In this document: one piece after another, positions 47,354 to 60,700 of the stretch | Layout: the number at the start of each line of letters is the position of its first letter | Position numbering within the stretch: the first letter of the stretch is position 1 | Origin: Theobroma cacao | Lineage: Eukaryota > Streptophyta > Magnoliopsida > Malvales > Malvaceae | NCBI RefSeq assembly: GCF_000208745.1 | Contig: NC_030858.1 | Span: forward strand, 32,771,301-32,835,300 | Length of the DNA: 64,000 nt | Reading direction: 5' to 3' | Program-made: the position numbers and the translations under genes | Notes under the pieces: model-generated | Database searches by the model: none | What the model was told of the DNA's origin: nothing | Seen by the model: only the letters and a program-made list of their open reading frames with translations

Positions 47354-50300
47354 ATGGATCCTGTGATCCGGAAACTCAGGTTTCGTCTTCTTGCATGGCT
47401 TCACCGATCTCGTTCTGGTACTCTCCTTTTCTTCAATTGTTAACTGAAAAAAAAAAAAAAAACTGTTGGACTGCAATTCTTTGTCTTTGTTAACTGTCAT
47501 GCTTTGTTTTCCGGGAAAGTTGTTCTTTTTTGAGGTTGGATTTTACTAATGGTAATTTGGGGTTTTATGTCATTGTTTATGAATCATGATCCTAGCAAAA
47601 AATGTCTTAAACTGGTAAATTTCGGCTTGAATTCGCTGAATCAAAGATGGGTTTGTTTATTTGTAGTGCGAAGTTCATTTTGAAAGTTCTTTTGGTTTGA
47701 TGGTTTGAAGGACTGTGATGAGCTTGATGTTGGAAAAAAGTGAAATCTTGAAGAATTTAATTGTCAACTTTGACGATTCTTCCCTAATCTATGTTGTTGA
47801 TCAGTTTCAGAGTTAGAATGAAAATGGTTTGTATTGGTTGTTATACAATGATACTTGAGATGGCAAATCAATTGGGTTCTAATATACACACATATATCTT
47901 TCTGTCTTCCCTCTGGGTATGCATTTGTCAGCATATCTTTGTGTCTGTGTATATGTAATAAATCTTGATCATATGTTGTGTGATTAGTCAGGGAAAGGAA
48001 CAGCATAAGAATTAAGATTTAAGATAATGATACTAAAAAGAATTAAGATTTAAGATAATGATACTAAAAGGAGCAGCTGCATTCTCTTTTCCTTTTGTAT
48101 TTAGATGGAAGAATTATGGGTAATATCCCTCCCTTTTTCAATCTTCATCCTCTTTTTAAATGGAAATTTTATTTCTCTAAGATAATGACAGACATTGTCT
48201 TTTAATACAAATATGCTTTGCTTCTCGTTGCCTAATTACACTTCCATATTCCAGTTTTAAAGGGAATACGATTTCTCTCAGTTGTACAAAACAACTGTAG
48301 TTTTTGTTTTCGATTTCCTTTCTTCTTTTTTTTTTTTTTCAAAGCAAGATTCAAGTTATTCTCCTAACATAACTTATGAGGTCTCTATTAGTTGTGTGGT
48401 TATATCACTATCTAATTTTATATTGTCATTTTAGTATATGATTAGAAAGTATAAGCCACATGAGTAGATCTCTTAATTACTCAACTCTGTAGTGGTTCAT
48501 GTCATGAAACCGCTTTAGGCTGTTCTTACTGTAACAACCATGATTGTGACCGAGAAAACTTCTATTCACATTTCAGTTGGCGGTCAATTTTGTCAAAGTT
48601 TTTCCTTAGAGGACTAATGCATACCAAGTTGCAATGAAATCATCTTCCTATGTGAATGTAACAATGTTTTTACCTAATGACAAATGATTTCATTATTTCA
48701 ATGTCTTTGGACAAGATGACTCTGCAGTATTCAAATTCAAATCTATTGCAGCTGAGGCAACAGGATATTGGATTTTCTTTCTTTGTGATTTTTCATTGTA
48801 TATTTCCTCTTATTTTAACAGTAAACCTATCTTTTTTCTTATTTCTGAACACATGTTTATCCAAGTCAATTGATGATGGCTACTTTATCAGCTACTAATA
48901 TCAACTTTTCCTTTGTTCTCAGTTCTTTAGTTTTACAAGATATTGAGCTGTGAACTGGTATAAGTGACCTCTTGGTGAACATTGAATGTAATACCTGTAA
49001 AGTGTAAACATCTGAGCATTATAGTTCAACCTGTCATGTAGGTGAGGTCAAGTCATTGTACGACAAGTATCTTACACTCAGTTTTATCATCTCATTTATA
49101 GATATGACTCACTATACTGAGTCATGTTAAAGGTAGCAAATATGATAGGCACATTTTTAAAATTGACAGTGCTTTTTGCTTTAAAAAGATTAGTATTTGG
49201 AGAATTAACTTTGTTTTTGATATATTGGATATCAATTATGATGATGAGTTTATATCTCCTTTCTTTTGTTATTTTCAGGCCCAATTTCGTTCATGAAGAA
49301 GTTTTCATACAAAGATGTAAAGAGGGCAACTGATGGCTTTCACAGGATAATATACAGCAATTCCCGTGGGGCTGCTTATAAGGCCAAATTTGAAGGTGGT
49401 GAAGTTGCTTTGGTAAAAGAAGCAAGAGCTTTTGATGAAGGAATAGACAACTTCTATAGAGAAGTGCAATTCTTGGGGCGATTGCATCACCGCCATCTTC
49501 TTGCACTCAGAGGGTTTTCCACAGGGCATAAGAGGTTGATGTCTATCTTTCATTTTGATTCCATTTTCAGATTTGCTTGCTTTTAGATAAAAATATTGAG
49601 ACTTGATTTAGAAAAAAATGTAGCTGCCATTTTGAGAAGGTGAATTTGATGATATAAGAGCTTTACACTAAAGATTATCATATGATGCAGTGGTTGACAC
49701 ATTAAATGAATGAAGTGTAAAACCATCTGTTTTTCTCTGCAAAATTCTCTTTACTCAAATATGTGCATGTGTTTATGTATAGCTTCTATTAAAAAAGGTA
49801 CTGTGATAGATATTCTATGCATAAAAACTCACCATAATCTTTCATGTATCTTTGCAGGTTATTAGTGTTTGACAATATTGAAAATGGAAGCTTGAAGGAG
49901 CATTTTAATGGTATATCTATTAAGCATAATTTGTGTAATTGCAAACATTTTCTTCTGTTTTAAGCAACTGGCTCTTGACAGATCCTCTAAGGACTCCTTT
50001 GAATTGGAAAGCAAGGCTACAAATAGCTGTTGGTGTGGCAGCAGCATTGGTAAGTCACAGATTCATCTGCTTTAAGTCCCAAACTCTCTAGACTGTGCTA
50101 CATGATTCCACACTTTCTGAAGAAGCATCCCAAACCCTTGAGGAATGTGGTAGGCGCTAAGCTTCCCTCCTCAGAAAGGCCAGTTCTTGAAAGCAGCTAT
50201 CTCTCTTACGTGGCTCTGAGACTCAATTGCTTGTTGCTCATTTACCACACATGATCTATTGCATCAATTTTTAGGACCACTGCTGATTAATGCCTTCTGA

Positions 50301-51155
50301 TGTTTTACCTGCCAGTTACCCTCTTTTTCCTAATTCATCATTAGACTAGGATTCAATTAAATTCTGCCTAGCTAGTATTCAATATCTGCACATTGGTTTG
50401 ATAGCTGTGTAACATAATGTACTAAATCATCTTGTTGACCATGTGCTGGCAGGAGTACTTACTTCTTTTCAGTAACCCACCGGTTTATCATGTCTCCATC
50501 AGCTCAAGCAATATCATGTTTGATGAAAACTTTACTGCTAAGGTTAAAGTCTATTCCTTTTGTTCCTTCCCTTTTTGTGTTAGCATTTGGATCATATGGA
50601 TCATTTTCAAAGTACTGGCATCTTAAGAAGCTAGATGGCTATAAAACTTTATCACCATTGAAATAATAATTATTCATTCTTTAATACAGCTGTCTGATGT
50701 TGGCCTTCTAAGTTCTGTTGGAACTTATGTCGAAATGCCTCATCCGTCATGTTCAGAAGGTGATTCTTTTACCACTATCCTTACAAATGTTTGCAAGACT
50801 CGCTTTCCTCTCCGATGAATTCTTTATTCATCTATTCTCTCCTCTTCTTGCAGAATGTCTGGAGCAGGAATGTGGCAACATAATTTTTCAGCTTGGAGTG
50901 CTGATATTGGAGCTAATAACTGGCCAGTCATCAGAACAAGGAGGGACCGATTTAATCCAATGGGTCCAAGGATCTCGCCTTAGCAGTTCAATCCATATGA
51001 TGATAGATCCAGACCTAGGGAACAATTATGATTCTAGGGAACTTAAGAAGCTTCTATCTGTAGCAAGATTATGTATAAAATCTAAGAACAACCCAAAGTT
51101 TCCCATTCCACAGGTATTTCGTTATCTCCAGAAAAAGGTGGACATTCCTTACTAG
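47354..51155 (+). CDS. Receptor-kinase-like pseudokinase, RLCK type
   Basis: Kinase-fold protein related to receptor-like kinases of the At1g49730 type but apparently not catalytic. Seven exons (47354-47417, 49279-49534, 49858-49910, 49982-50049, 50453-50542, 50690-50759, 50854-51155) join in frame to 300 residues. There is no signal peptide, ectodomain or transmembrane segment; the 21-residue first exon (MDPVIRKLRFRLLAWLHR) is basic and amphipathic and may touch membrane. FSYKDVKRAT opens the kinase fold. The glycine loop is reduced to NSRGAAYKA, Lys68 (ALVKEA) is kept, HRDIKSSN is replaced by HVSISSSN (160-167), and DFG by DVG (180-182). The activation segment and APE are largely missing. 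The C-lobe helix LGVLILELITGQSS and WVQGSRLSSS are intact. A scaffold or decoy role is inferred. Confidence 0.88.
48008..48069. repeat. 31-bp perfect tandem duplication, intron 1
   Basis: Two copies of a 31-bp unit starting AGAATTAAGATTTAAG lie in intron 1 of the pseudokinase gene. Confidence 0.9.
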
Positions 51156-52119
51156 TGTTTGTAATATGAGGTTTCTTTTATACAAAAAAAAAAAATCATA
51201 TTTATAGGAAGTTTAGTTTATTCTTTCATGGAGTTTTCACCAGATTTTTATCTCTCCTGAACAATCAGGAAGAGAGATGCAACAGACTGCAATATATAGC
51301 AATATGATCAAGAATTGATTCATTTTTCTTTCTATCAAGTCTATTGAGACAGCTAAACATGGTCAAACTAATTTCCATGGATCAGTTATTGAATTAGGAA
51401 GCCTAGCAAACATACGCAGTGACACTCCGTTTGTATCTTCAGGCACCTTCTCCTGTTTGAACAAATTAATGTTAGCAAGCTGCCTAGTCCATGCCTAAAC
51501 AGCAAAAGCACTATAAATTATAATTCAATATATGCTGGAGAACTGAGTCAATCCATTATTATTGTTAATTGCCACTGAAAATCAAGTAATATGATTATTA
51601 TAATCTGTCATTAGGAAGCCAATTTGAAGGACCATTTGGGGGGTGGAACATGAATTGGAGTCTATAAACCTTAAATAACCAGATGATGTTATTATGGCAC
51701 CAAGTAACCAAATAATGTTATTGTGGTTCTCTAGCAGCATGCACCCAGTAACCAAATGATGTTTCTTTTTTGAAAGGAAGTAACCAAATGATGTCATTAT
51801 GGTTCTCTACCAGCAGGCACCAAAGAATCTTTCATATCTAATATTGTATAACAGTAGATCAACGGCGAACTTATTTTCCAATTTGCCAGCAAGAAACATT
51901 ATATGAGAATGGCAATCTTTGCCAAGAAAAGATAAAAAACACATGGTTCATAGAGTATCCTACATCTTCTGCTCATGCACCACCACTCACCCACCACCCA
52001 TGCAAGACATGTCTTGCAACAAACCATAAACTCCCAGTTCAACTACTATAAAGATCAGCTTCCGTATTCCTCAGCATATGAATACTACTCAAATTAGCTT
52101 CCGATTTTTTTCTTCATCA
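51156..52119. other. 3' flanks of pseudokinase and DNAJ genes, with a repeat
   Basis: The two genes converge here. 51673-51826 holds about four diverged units of AGTAACCAAATGATG-TTATTATGG, two followed by TTCTCTAxCAGCA-GCACC. No gene supported. Confidence 0.6.
51673..51826. repeat. Degenerate tandem repeat between convergent genes
   Basis: Units begin at about 51675 (ATAACCAGATGATG), 51704, 51748 and 51779, all variants of AGTAACCAAATGATGTTATT. Confidence 0.75.
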
Positions 52120-54099
52120 TCACTGCTGTGCGCATTGCACCCTCTGGGCACCACCATGCATCTCCTCTTCATCAAGAGTTTCCTGTGCTGCCTGTTGCTT
52201 CCTCCTCATCTCCTCTTCAATATTCACATCATGTAGCGTGGTCTCCTCACACTCATCTAGCTCCATATCAGTCAACTGAGAGGTTGGCTTTGGCGGCAGG
52301 ATAGCCTCAAGTGCTTGAACCTGATCAGGGCTCAGAGAATCAGGGAAGTCAACAGTGAAGTGAATGTACAATTTGCCCTTCATGAATGGCCTCTGGTACA
52401 GGGGCATCCCCTCATCATTGATTGCCTTGAAGGAATCTGGAAAGAAAAGTTAAAAAGCCAATAAACCAAGCAAGCAATGGAAGAAAGCCTTAAGAGACGG
52501 GTGTAAATATTCCTAGATACTTACCAGGCTTCACTATCTCCCCAGAGTTTGACTTGATTAAAAGTTGTCGGCCATCTAGATGGGTAAGTACAAATTGGAA
52601 GCCACACAAAGCCTCAGTCAGAGACAAGGTATGTTCCACAAACAGGTCTTCTCCCTTTCTCTTGAATTTTGGATGTTCCTTCTGCTGAAGGACAAAGACT
52701 ATGTCCCCAGTAATGGTATCAGGCTGCAAAAAACACCAGAAACCAACCAATTGGGCTCCATGCTACTGTCAAACCAAGTGCATATACTAAACTGCATTAC
52801 TATTAAAATTAAAACATACCACTTCATCTGCTTCGCCTGGGAATGTAATCTTCTGTCCATGCTGCATACCCTTCTCTACGATGACTTCCAGCACCTTCTT
52901 CTCCTGAACAACCTTCTCACCGTTGCACTGAGGGCAACGGTCCTTGTCATTGATTGTCTCACCAGTACCCTTGCATTCATTGCAGGGATGTTGCATTTGC
53001 TGAATCATGGAAGGACCAAGATGCCTGATTGAGACCTTCATACCAGAACCCTGGCAACCAGGGCACTGCATTGAAGCACCTGATTTCGACCCTTTGCTGT
53101 TATAAATTATACATTCCATGTAAGCAAATACTACCAAAAGTTTAGAGACAGGAAAATGATGAAGATATTACTAAATGACAGCTAAAAAACTTACCCATTG
53201 CACTTCGAGCATAATATATTGCGGGAAAGAGAAAGCTTCTTTGAAGTCCCAAGGTAAAGGTCCTCTAGAGAAACCTTCATATTATTAATCACATCCTCTC
53301 CCCGTCTCTGTCTTCTTCCACGACTGCTACCTCCTGCTCATCGACAATAACCCATGATTCAGTCATACTCTAATTCACCTAAAATTAGTCCAACGACATC
53401 AACAAAATAACAACAATTTCCAAATTCCTCAATCTACGAGACCATTAATAGTGAAAAGCATTTTATTCAGGTAGCTGAAAAACATCAGTGTAGTGCTCCT
53501 AAAAATCAACCCAACAACATTAACAATGATTTCAGATTCCTGAGTTTACTCTTCAATCAGGATTCACTAATTAAATGAAGCTTAGGTTTTCATAAACATG
53601 ATACCACGTCATAATTCGAATGAAAGTAATGCTTAAGATAACTTTCTCTTAAACTAATTCACTTACCTCCAGAGGGGCTACCACCAAAGAAGGACGAGAA
53701 GATATCGAACGGGTCATGGGCCCCAGTAGCGCCCATTCCGTCCTTGAGAGCATCCTCACCATACTGATCATATATCTCACGTTTCTCAGGATCACTCAAT
53801 ACCTCATAAGCTTGAGCTAACTCTTTAAACTGCCAACCAAACAAAACAGAAAAATCAAAATTAGCATTACCAACAAAATCTTTAACACCCATCCATAATA
53901 AAAGAAACCCAGATAAAATCTTCGAAAAAGAACAATAATGTTACCGTACCTTTTCAGGATCACCGCCTTTGTCAGGATGGTTTTTAAAGGCGGTTTTCTT
54001 GTAAGCTTTCTTCAAATCATCCTGGGAAGCGTTCTTGGAAACACCCAGAATCTCATAATACCTCGTGTTATCACTCTTCTTCGGTGCTCTTCCAAACAT
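52120..54099 (-). CDS. Type I DnaJ cochaperone, DNAJA/ANJ1-like, farnesylated
   Basis: HSP40 cochaperone that stimulates HSP70 ATPase and delivers substrates. Plant ANJ1/AtJ2/AtJ3 are cytosolic and membrane-associated through farnesylation. Six exons (54099-53950, 53829-53667, 53333-53195, 53096-52820, 52723-52525, 52436-52120) join in frame to 414 residues, near the usual 417-420. The J domain has HPD at residues 41-43. A Gly/Phe region (FFGGSPSGG) and the zinc-finger units [24 protein letters not shown] and CPQCNGEK follow, then the substrate-binding region ([32 protein letters not shown]). The terminus CAQQ fits a farnesylation CaaX box. An acidic, Gln-rich tail precedes it. All domains are intact. 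Confidence 0.95.
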
Positions 54100-56040
54100 T
54101 TTTTTTCGATCTTTCTTAGTTACTCGATCAAACTGCTTTGGCTCTGTTTGTTTTGGTTTGGAGAGGAAAGAATATAACAGAAAGCCCTGGCGACACGGCA
54201 AGAGAAGAAAATAATAAATCAAGTGGCGTGGGGGAGAGGATTTTGAGGGGGAATTTAAAGGAGAGCTTGTTGAATGGACGGTTGAGATTAGGAATCCTCA
54301 TTTTGTTGTGAAGAAAAAGAAGGATCTAGAATTATCTACCCCCCCTCTTCTTCTTCTTCTTTTTCCTTTTCCTTTGCCATGGAGAGATGTTCTTCGAATT
54401 CTAGATGCTTCTTTCGCTTCAACGGCGAGGCGATTCCCGCGTCATTTCGTGTTCATTATTTTCGATTTTTAATTAAGCCTCTTTTTTTTCTATTTTTAAA
54501 GGGAGTACATCATATTTTAAGTTATTAGTATTATTAATTAAATATAAATATTCACTTTCTTTCAAATTATTTTATATTCAAATAATTGATTGTCCGTTGA
54601 TCATAAATCATCGAAAACAATTATTAATCACTATTCGTCAATTGTAAAGAGAAAGAGAAGGTGGGAATAAGAAAAGGGGATGACTTGTATAATTTGTTTA
54701 AAATTACTTTGCTGTTTTAACGAGAAATGAAAAAGGTATGAAAGAGAAAATACCACATCATTAAATCATGTGAATTGAAAATATCATTTAAAATAAAGTT
54801 TGACGACAATTAATTTTTTATTAAAGTTAAAAGTTGAAAGCTTAAAGACTCGATATACAATAACAAGTAAGGATTTAATTAAAAAAGTCATAATTGGAGA
54901 ATTTGTTCTTAATTATTTAAGTTAAAATGTAATTAATTAACACCTAAGTTTTATATAAAAAAAAAAACCTCAAAAAAATTTGCCCCAACCTTTTATAGGA
55001 TGTTATTATAAATGTTGTTTATCAAGAATGGTCCTTATGTACATATCTTCTTTGTATAAATATAGATAATAGTTTAGATTAATTATGTATTAGCATAATA
55101 CTTGAATAATTCAAGAAAATTCAAATAAATTTTTAAATTTCTATTGTGTTGAAGTCAAACTTTTATATATTTTTTAAAATCAAATAGATTATTATAATTA
55201 ATAATTAATTAATTGTCACTAATTAAAAAATTATATATCATTTTTATACTCAAATAATATTGATGTGATATTAATGAATGTGAAGAGTAAAAACATCATA
55301 TGTCAACGTCATCATGTCATATCTCATGTTACAAAATCATTTATTATAACATATTAATATATTATATTAACGTTATATAATAATTAATAATAAATGATAT
55401 TTTGACAACAACCATTAGTCAATTATTAATAATAAAAATTTATTTTAATCAAAAGAAAAATATATGAGAATTTGATTGAACTTAAAAAAATAAAAATTTA
55501 TTATTTGAATTTTTATGAATAATTCATAAATTTTTTTATATATCATGCCTTATACAATTGATATTGGACGAATAGAAGTATAATTAGATGTTTAATTTAA
55601 TATCTAAAATTTAAAACTATACAATATGATTAATGGAAAAACAAAGTTCAATAACTGATTAATAATTACGCATTTTTAAACTTTAGATTACAAATCACAT
55701 ATTTAAACGTAGTTCAATTAGCAAATGCATGATTGTCCTATAATCTAATTTAGTTTTGTTATTATTATTATTATTATTACTTATTATAAAAATATAAATT
55801 AAACTCCCTCAATAATATAGTAATAAAAAAAGTAAACCGTTGGTGCTAACGTACGCCGGGATCAGAAAAAGGCCAGTGAAAAATAGTAACTGATCGGGTG
55901 AAAGGAGACATACGTCCCGTGATTACCTCTCTTCGGTGGCACGCTTGACAACGACTTAAACCAAAGCAGCAAACGACACCGTTCTTCTGCAGTTAACCCA
56001 ATCCCAATCCGAATCCCCCACCCCCTCGGTGTACTATAGC
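54100..56040. other. Divergent promoter region, DNAJ and IQD, AT-rich core
   Basis: 54100-54420 is the DNAJ leader and promoter. 54480-55840 is very AT-rich without a gene. 55850-56040 is GC-richer and probably begins the IQD promoter. Confidence 0.5.
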
Positions 56041-56049
56041 CGATTCCGG

Positions 56050-57757
56050 TCCTCACAAATTCTGAAGAGAGATTAAAAATCTAGAGAGAGTGGCAGAGGT
56101 CTTAGTAGAGTGAGAACTGAGAGATCCATTTCTTCTTCTGCTCATCCTTTTTGAATTTGAAAATATTTTGTTAGAGGTTTGACTGAGGTTTGACTAAATT
56201 GACTGATTGATTGATAGATTGATAGATCATCAATCAAACGGCTGAAAAAGGTATTTACTTCTTTTCAACTTTTTTTTTTACGTTGATTCAACTGAGCTCT
56301 TGATCTCTCTTATTCTTCACTTGTGAAATTTCGGTTTTATTTTTAAATAGTAATAATAATGAAAAAACTTGAGTAGCTTTTCAAGCTTGGCAGTGGAAAT
56401 TTCAAGATCTGTAGTAAATGAGGCTTAATTGGGCAGTAATTATTGCAATTTGTAATAAATAAACTTTAATGCGGACGGTTAATTAATGGGAGGAATTATT
56501 GGTTAATTCGTAAACGAATAAATGAAGATAAATATCAGTTTTTTTAGTTGGTTGTTTTTCATGGAAAATGTGAATTCTGTTAGTGTTTTTTTTTGGTTTC
56601 TATCGTATTGATGAGGTGATTTTTATGTTTTTTGCAGGGAGTGTGAGAAATGAGAAGGTCTGTGTGGAATTTATGGTTGCTTCACTTGGCATTAACAAAG
56701 TGACACCGACTTTTAAAGTAGCCAAGGTCCTTGATTTCGAACCTTAGATTGAAAGGTTGCTCATTAATGTCTTTGGAATTTCTAATGATCTGAAAATGGC
56801 AGTGTTTGCCCCCTTTTTCAGTTCTTCACTTAAGAATTACTGCTATGGGACTGATTTTCACTACGTTTTCTTGTCTGATGTCTCCAATTCGAGGGTTACC
56901 TAAATATTGATTATTAGCCCTTTGCATCTTTCACCGAGTATAACTTAGTGTTCATTTAAGAGAATATATCTTGCTCTTTTATGATCTTTTAACTGGTTTA
57001 GGGTTTAAGTTGACTGTTGACATGGACTTTAATCATGTGTGTAGGAAGTACAAAATTGAGGCAAACACGGTATGGAATTTAAGTCATCTTATGGGTCAAA
57101 ATTGTGGGTTTTTATGATCTTCAGATGCCTAGAGTCAATCTTGGTCAATTTCAGACACATTGAAAGTAATGGCTTGCATCTTAGTAATATATGCTCTGTG
57201 GCTTTACTTGATTGAAGATTGCGGAAATCAACTAGACAACCAACTAAGCTGTAGTGTTGGCTAGCTGTGTTGTTGTTGCTGCTTTTGTGATTTATGTATT
57301 TAATAGTTTGTTTATTATTGATAATTTGGTTTCTTTCACTATGTAGAGAATGTATGTTGTCCCATTGATATTTACTTTAGAAGTGAGAAATGATTCCTTT
57401 TCTTCGAATGCTGGTTATGTTCTAATTTCATTCAATGATATCCTTTCTTTTGTGGTAATAATGGAGTTTTCTTTAGATTAATATCCATTTTTGACTTCTA
57501 CGCTAGATTGTACTCATCATGTTGTGAAATGATATTCATTTTTTTACCTTAAAATGCCTCAACCCTTGTTACATTGGTTCTTGCATCTGCATCATATTAC
57601 GCCAATTGTTTGTTCTCTTTCTTAGCAGTCTTTTATGTTTTCTTTTTCTCTAGAATTTGAGAAGCATCAAATCAATGACTGCAACTTAAGATTGATTTTT
57701 CAAGCATTTTTTTCTTGCAGGTCGCCTGTATCTAATTGAGTTATCATACTTGGTGCC
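56050..57757 (+). other. Spliced 5' leader of the IQD gene
   Basis: Splice consensus suggests a leader exon ending at 56250 (GAAAAAG|GTATTT), a second exon 56638-56726 (after TTTTTTGCAG, ending GCCAAG|GTCC), and a third starting 57721 (after TTTTCTTGCAG) that contains the start codon. The middle exon contains a 17-codon upstream ORF (56650-56703). Inferred without transcript evidence. Confidence 0.55.
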
Positions 57758-60700
57758 ATGGGTGTCTCAGGAAAATGGATCAAAGCACTAGTTGGCTTGA
57801 AGAAATCAGAAAAGTCACAATCTTCAGAGAAGGAAGAAAACGTCAGTATCAATAATGCTAGTTTTTTACGTTTTTCCCTTCTGGAGGTTTAGATTTGGGT
57901 ATGTGTGTGTGTCATGTGTATTTCTCCAAAATGCTGAAGTGATGGCCTATTATCACTAAGTATCTTCATATCATGTGCACTTTAAGTAAGATGTTTATGT
58001 TGTGAGGTAATGCCTTTTTATCTGGACTTGGGGCATAGATGACTAATCTGGTACGAAGGAGAGAGAGTATTATGCGTTAACTTACATGCAATAGCTATCC
58101 TTGTTAGCCAAAATCAAGATATGATATCTACGCTCTACACCCATATTAGTTGATTATGCTATATGTCATTATCAGAATAATTGCATAGTTGCAATGGTTT
58201 TCCTTGATGATGCTTATTTTCATTTAACAAGTCTTATTCTGTCTTGCGTGCTTACAGAAAGCAAACATGAGTTGATAGCTGGCTTGCAGCAGGACTTTTT
58301 CCTTCAAACCTTACTACAAAGCTTTGTAGTTTTATTTATAGTCATTTTGACTTTGCTTCTATAATTTCCATATCAAAGGTCCATTGTCCGAAAAATAAAA
58401 AGTTTAGTAACAGTTGAGAAAAATTTTCCCTGGCCATTGAATAATGGAGTTCCTATTTGCAATCCATTGTCATCAAAATGGCAATTCTGTTTACGTCCAT
58501 GGTTGTGAAGTCCTTGACACTTGTGTTTTTGGAATATCTTTTCTGTTTTGTTTGAACTTTGTTTTACTTTTTTTTTTTCTTTTGGCACATTAATAAGTTG
58601 GCAAGCTTAAATGAGATTGACTTCCAAATTAGAACATTATTTAAGCACATTTTAAGTTAAATATTTTGGTCTTCGGTTGTGACAGGGGGCAGCTGCTAGC
58701 AAATTTCGTCACCGAAGAAAGCATCCTGTTGAGTTTGACACAGATAAATTTCAAGAAGAGCTGGACCAGAATGCTGCTTCACCAGCCAGAGATGCTAATA
58801 CTCATGCAACTGCAGATGCTTCTGGCTCCCCCTCTGGTTCACTTGAAGTGCATGATACATCTCTTAATGAACATGCAAGGGAAGAATGGGCTTCCACAAG
58901 GATACAAACAGCTTTCCGAGGATTTCTGGTATTGATTTTACATTTTTAGCCATTCCAAATGAGAATATGAAAGACTCTTTCTGTCCCAAGTTGTTTGGGA
59001 TGGTTTGACTTGCATAAAGTTTGAGGCAATAGTTGTTGTTTCAGATTACCCTTCTTTATCTTGAAAAAGACTAGACCTGTTTCTAGGAATAAGTCAAAAG
59101 AATGTCCTTGAAAAGTTGAAGATATTTAGCATTTTATTTTGATAAATGGATAACCAGGGACTTCCCGAAAAGAAATAAGGTACAAAAAAAATGGGTTGGA
59201 TGGAGTAGTTTTTTGAGGATCAACAGACACATGCATGTTAACAAGCACTCATTTTTACATTTCTATTATGCATGTTGTATGTATATGTTTTGTGTCATGT
59301 GTTTTGTCTATGCCTGTATGCATAAGGTGGTCTGGTATGTCTTAATCACTGATGCGTAGTCTAATGTATTTCATGTCATAGGTCTTCATATATTTTATCA
59401 AATCATAAACTGAAGATACAGTTTGAAAGACCATTAAATTTTTTTTTTTAAATTGAACATATCTGCATTACTTCCAAGTGCATAGAATACAAGTTTATTC
59501 CTAACAAGGGGGGCCTAGCTTGAATTGATTTTTCCTGCATCTGAACTATAATTAAATAAGTAAATTAACTTTGTAACTCTCCTATCTGATGCAATTGGAA
59601 TATATTTTAATCAAACATCAGGCTAGAAGAGCACTGCGAGCATTAAAAGGATTGGTAAGATTGCAGGCCCTTGTCAGGGGTCATGCTGTAAGAAAACAAG
59701 CTGCAATTACTCTTCGCTGCATGCAAGCTTTGGTCAGAGTTCAGGCTCGTGTAAGAGCAAGGCGTGTTCGACTGGCATTAGAAAGTGAAACTACCCAACA
59801 GAAACTTCAGCAACAACTTGCAAATGAGGCTCGTGTTAAAGAAATAGAGGTGAGAAACATTAATTTCATTAATTCATATAAATTGACACAAATATACAGG
59901 CACACCACATACACATCAAATGCAGGTGAGTTCATGCATGCATACAGGCATGCTTGTTGTTTGTGTGTGTTTGTATTTCTTTCCTCGTACATAGACTTAG
60001 TTGGTGTCATAGGTATGTATTTGCCTTTATTTTAAGATTGAAATATTAGGATTGTGATGTGGCATTGTATTCTTCCATTGTGTAAAGCTGGTGAATTACT
60101 TTAATCACATTAGTCAGATCTCCTTTGGAATGTAATTGACTACAGACAATAATCTGCTCCTTCTAAATCATCTCAAGAGTGATGATAAAAATTTCAAAGC
60201 AGGGGTTCTAGATGTAGTCACTTAGTTGAGACTTTAGAATGAGGCTGGTGATGATGCAGCTATTGGACCATCCTAATGGTGGTATGTGGGTTTAGATGCG
60301 TGTGGAATTCAAATCAGGAAATGCATAAGGTATTACCTAAGTTGAAAAATCTGTTTGGAGGGTGCTGAGGTTTCTTGAGAGAGAGTGTTTTACACAGGAT
60401 GCAAATGTTTCAAGAATTCTTAGTGGAATAAGATTTATATGATGGACAGAGAGTGGGCTGAATATTCCTCCAAACACTTTATTTTTTGGGTAATGGCACC
60501 AGGAAAGTGGCTATATCCCCAATATGGCTAGAGCAAAAAACATAGTTTTATCCATGTAGTTATATCCACAATATGGAGATCCTTTGAGTAGTGGAATTTA
60601 GTATACTCACCCACTTACTTACTTGGTTTTTGTGATGCTAAGGCTAACTGATTGAGAGTGGTGATGTAGGTGGAACCAATTATTTATAGGTGGAACTCTG

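Noticed and set aside
51340..51450. Possible terminal minus-strand exon (EKVPEDTNGVSLRMFARLPNS)
   Set aside because: The downstream DNAJ gene is complete without it, and no partner exon or family was recognised. It may be a chance open stretch.
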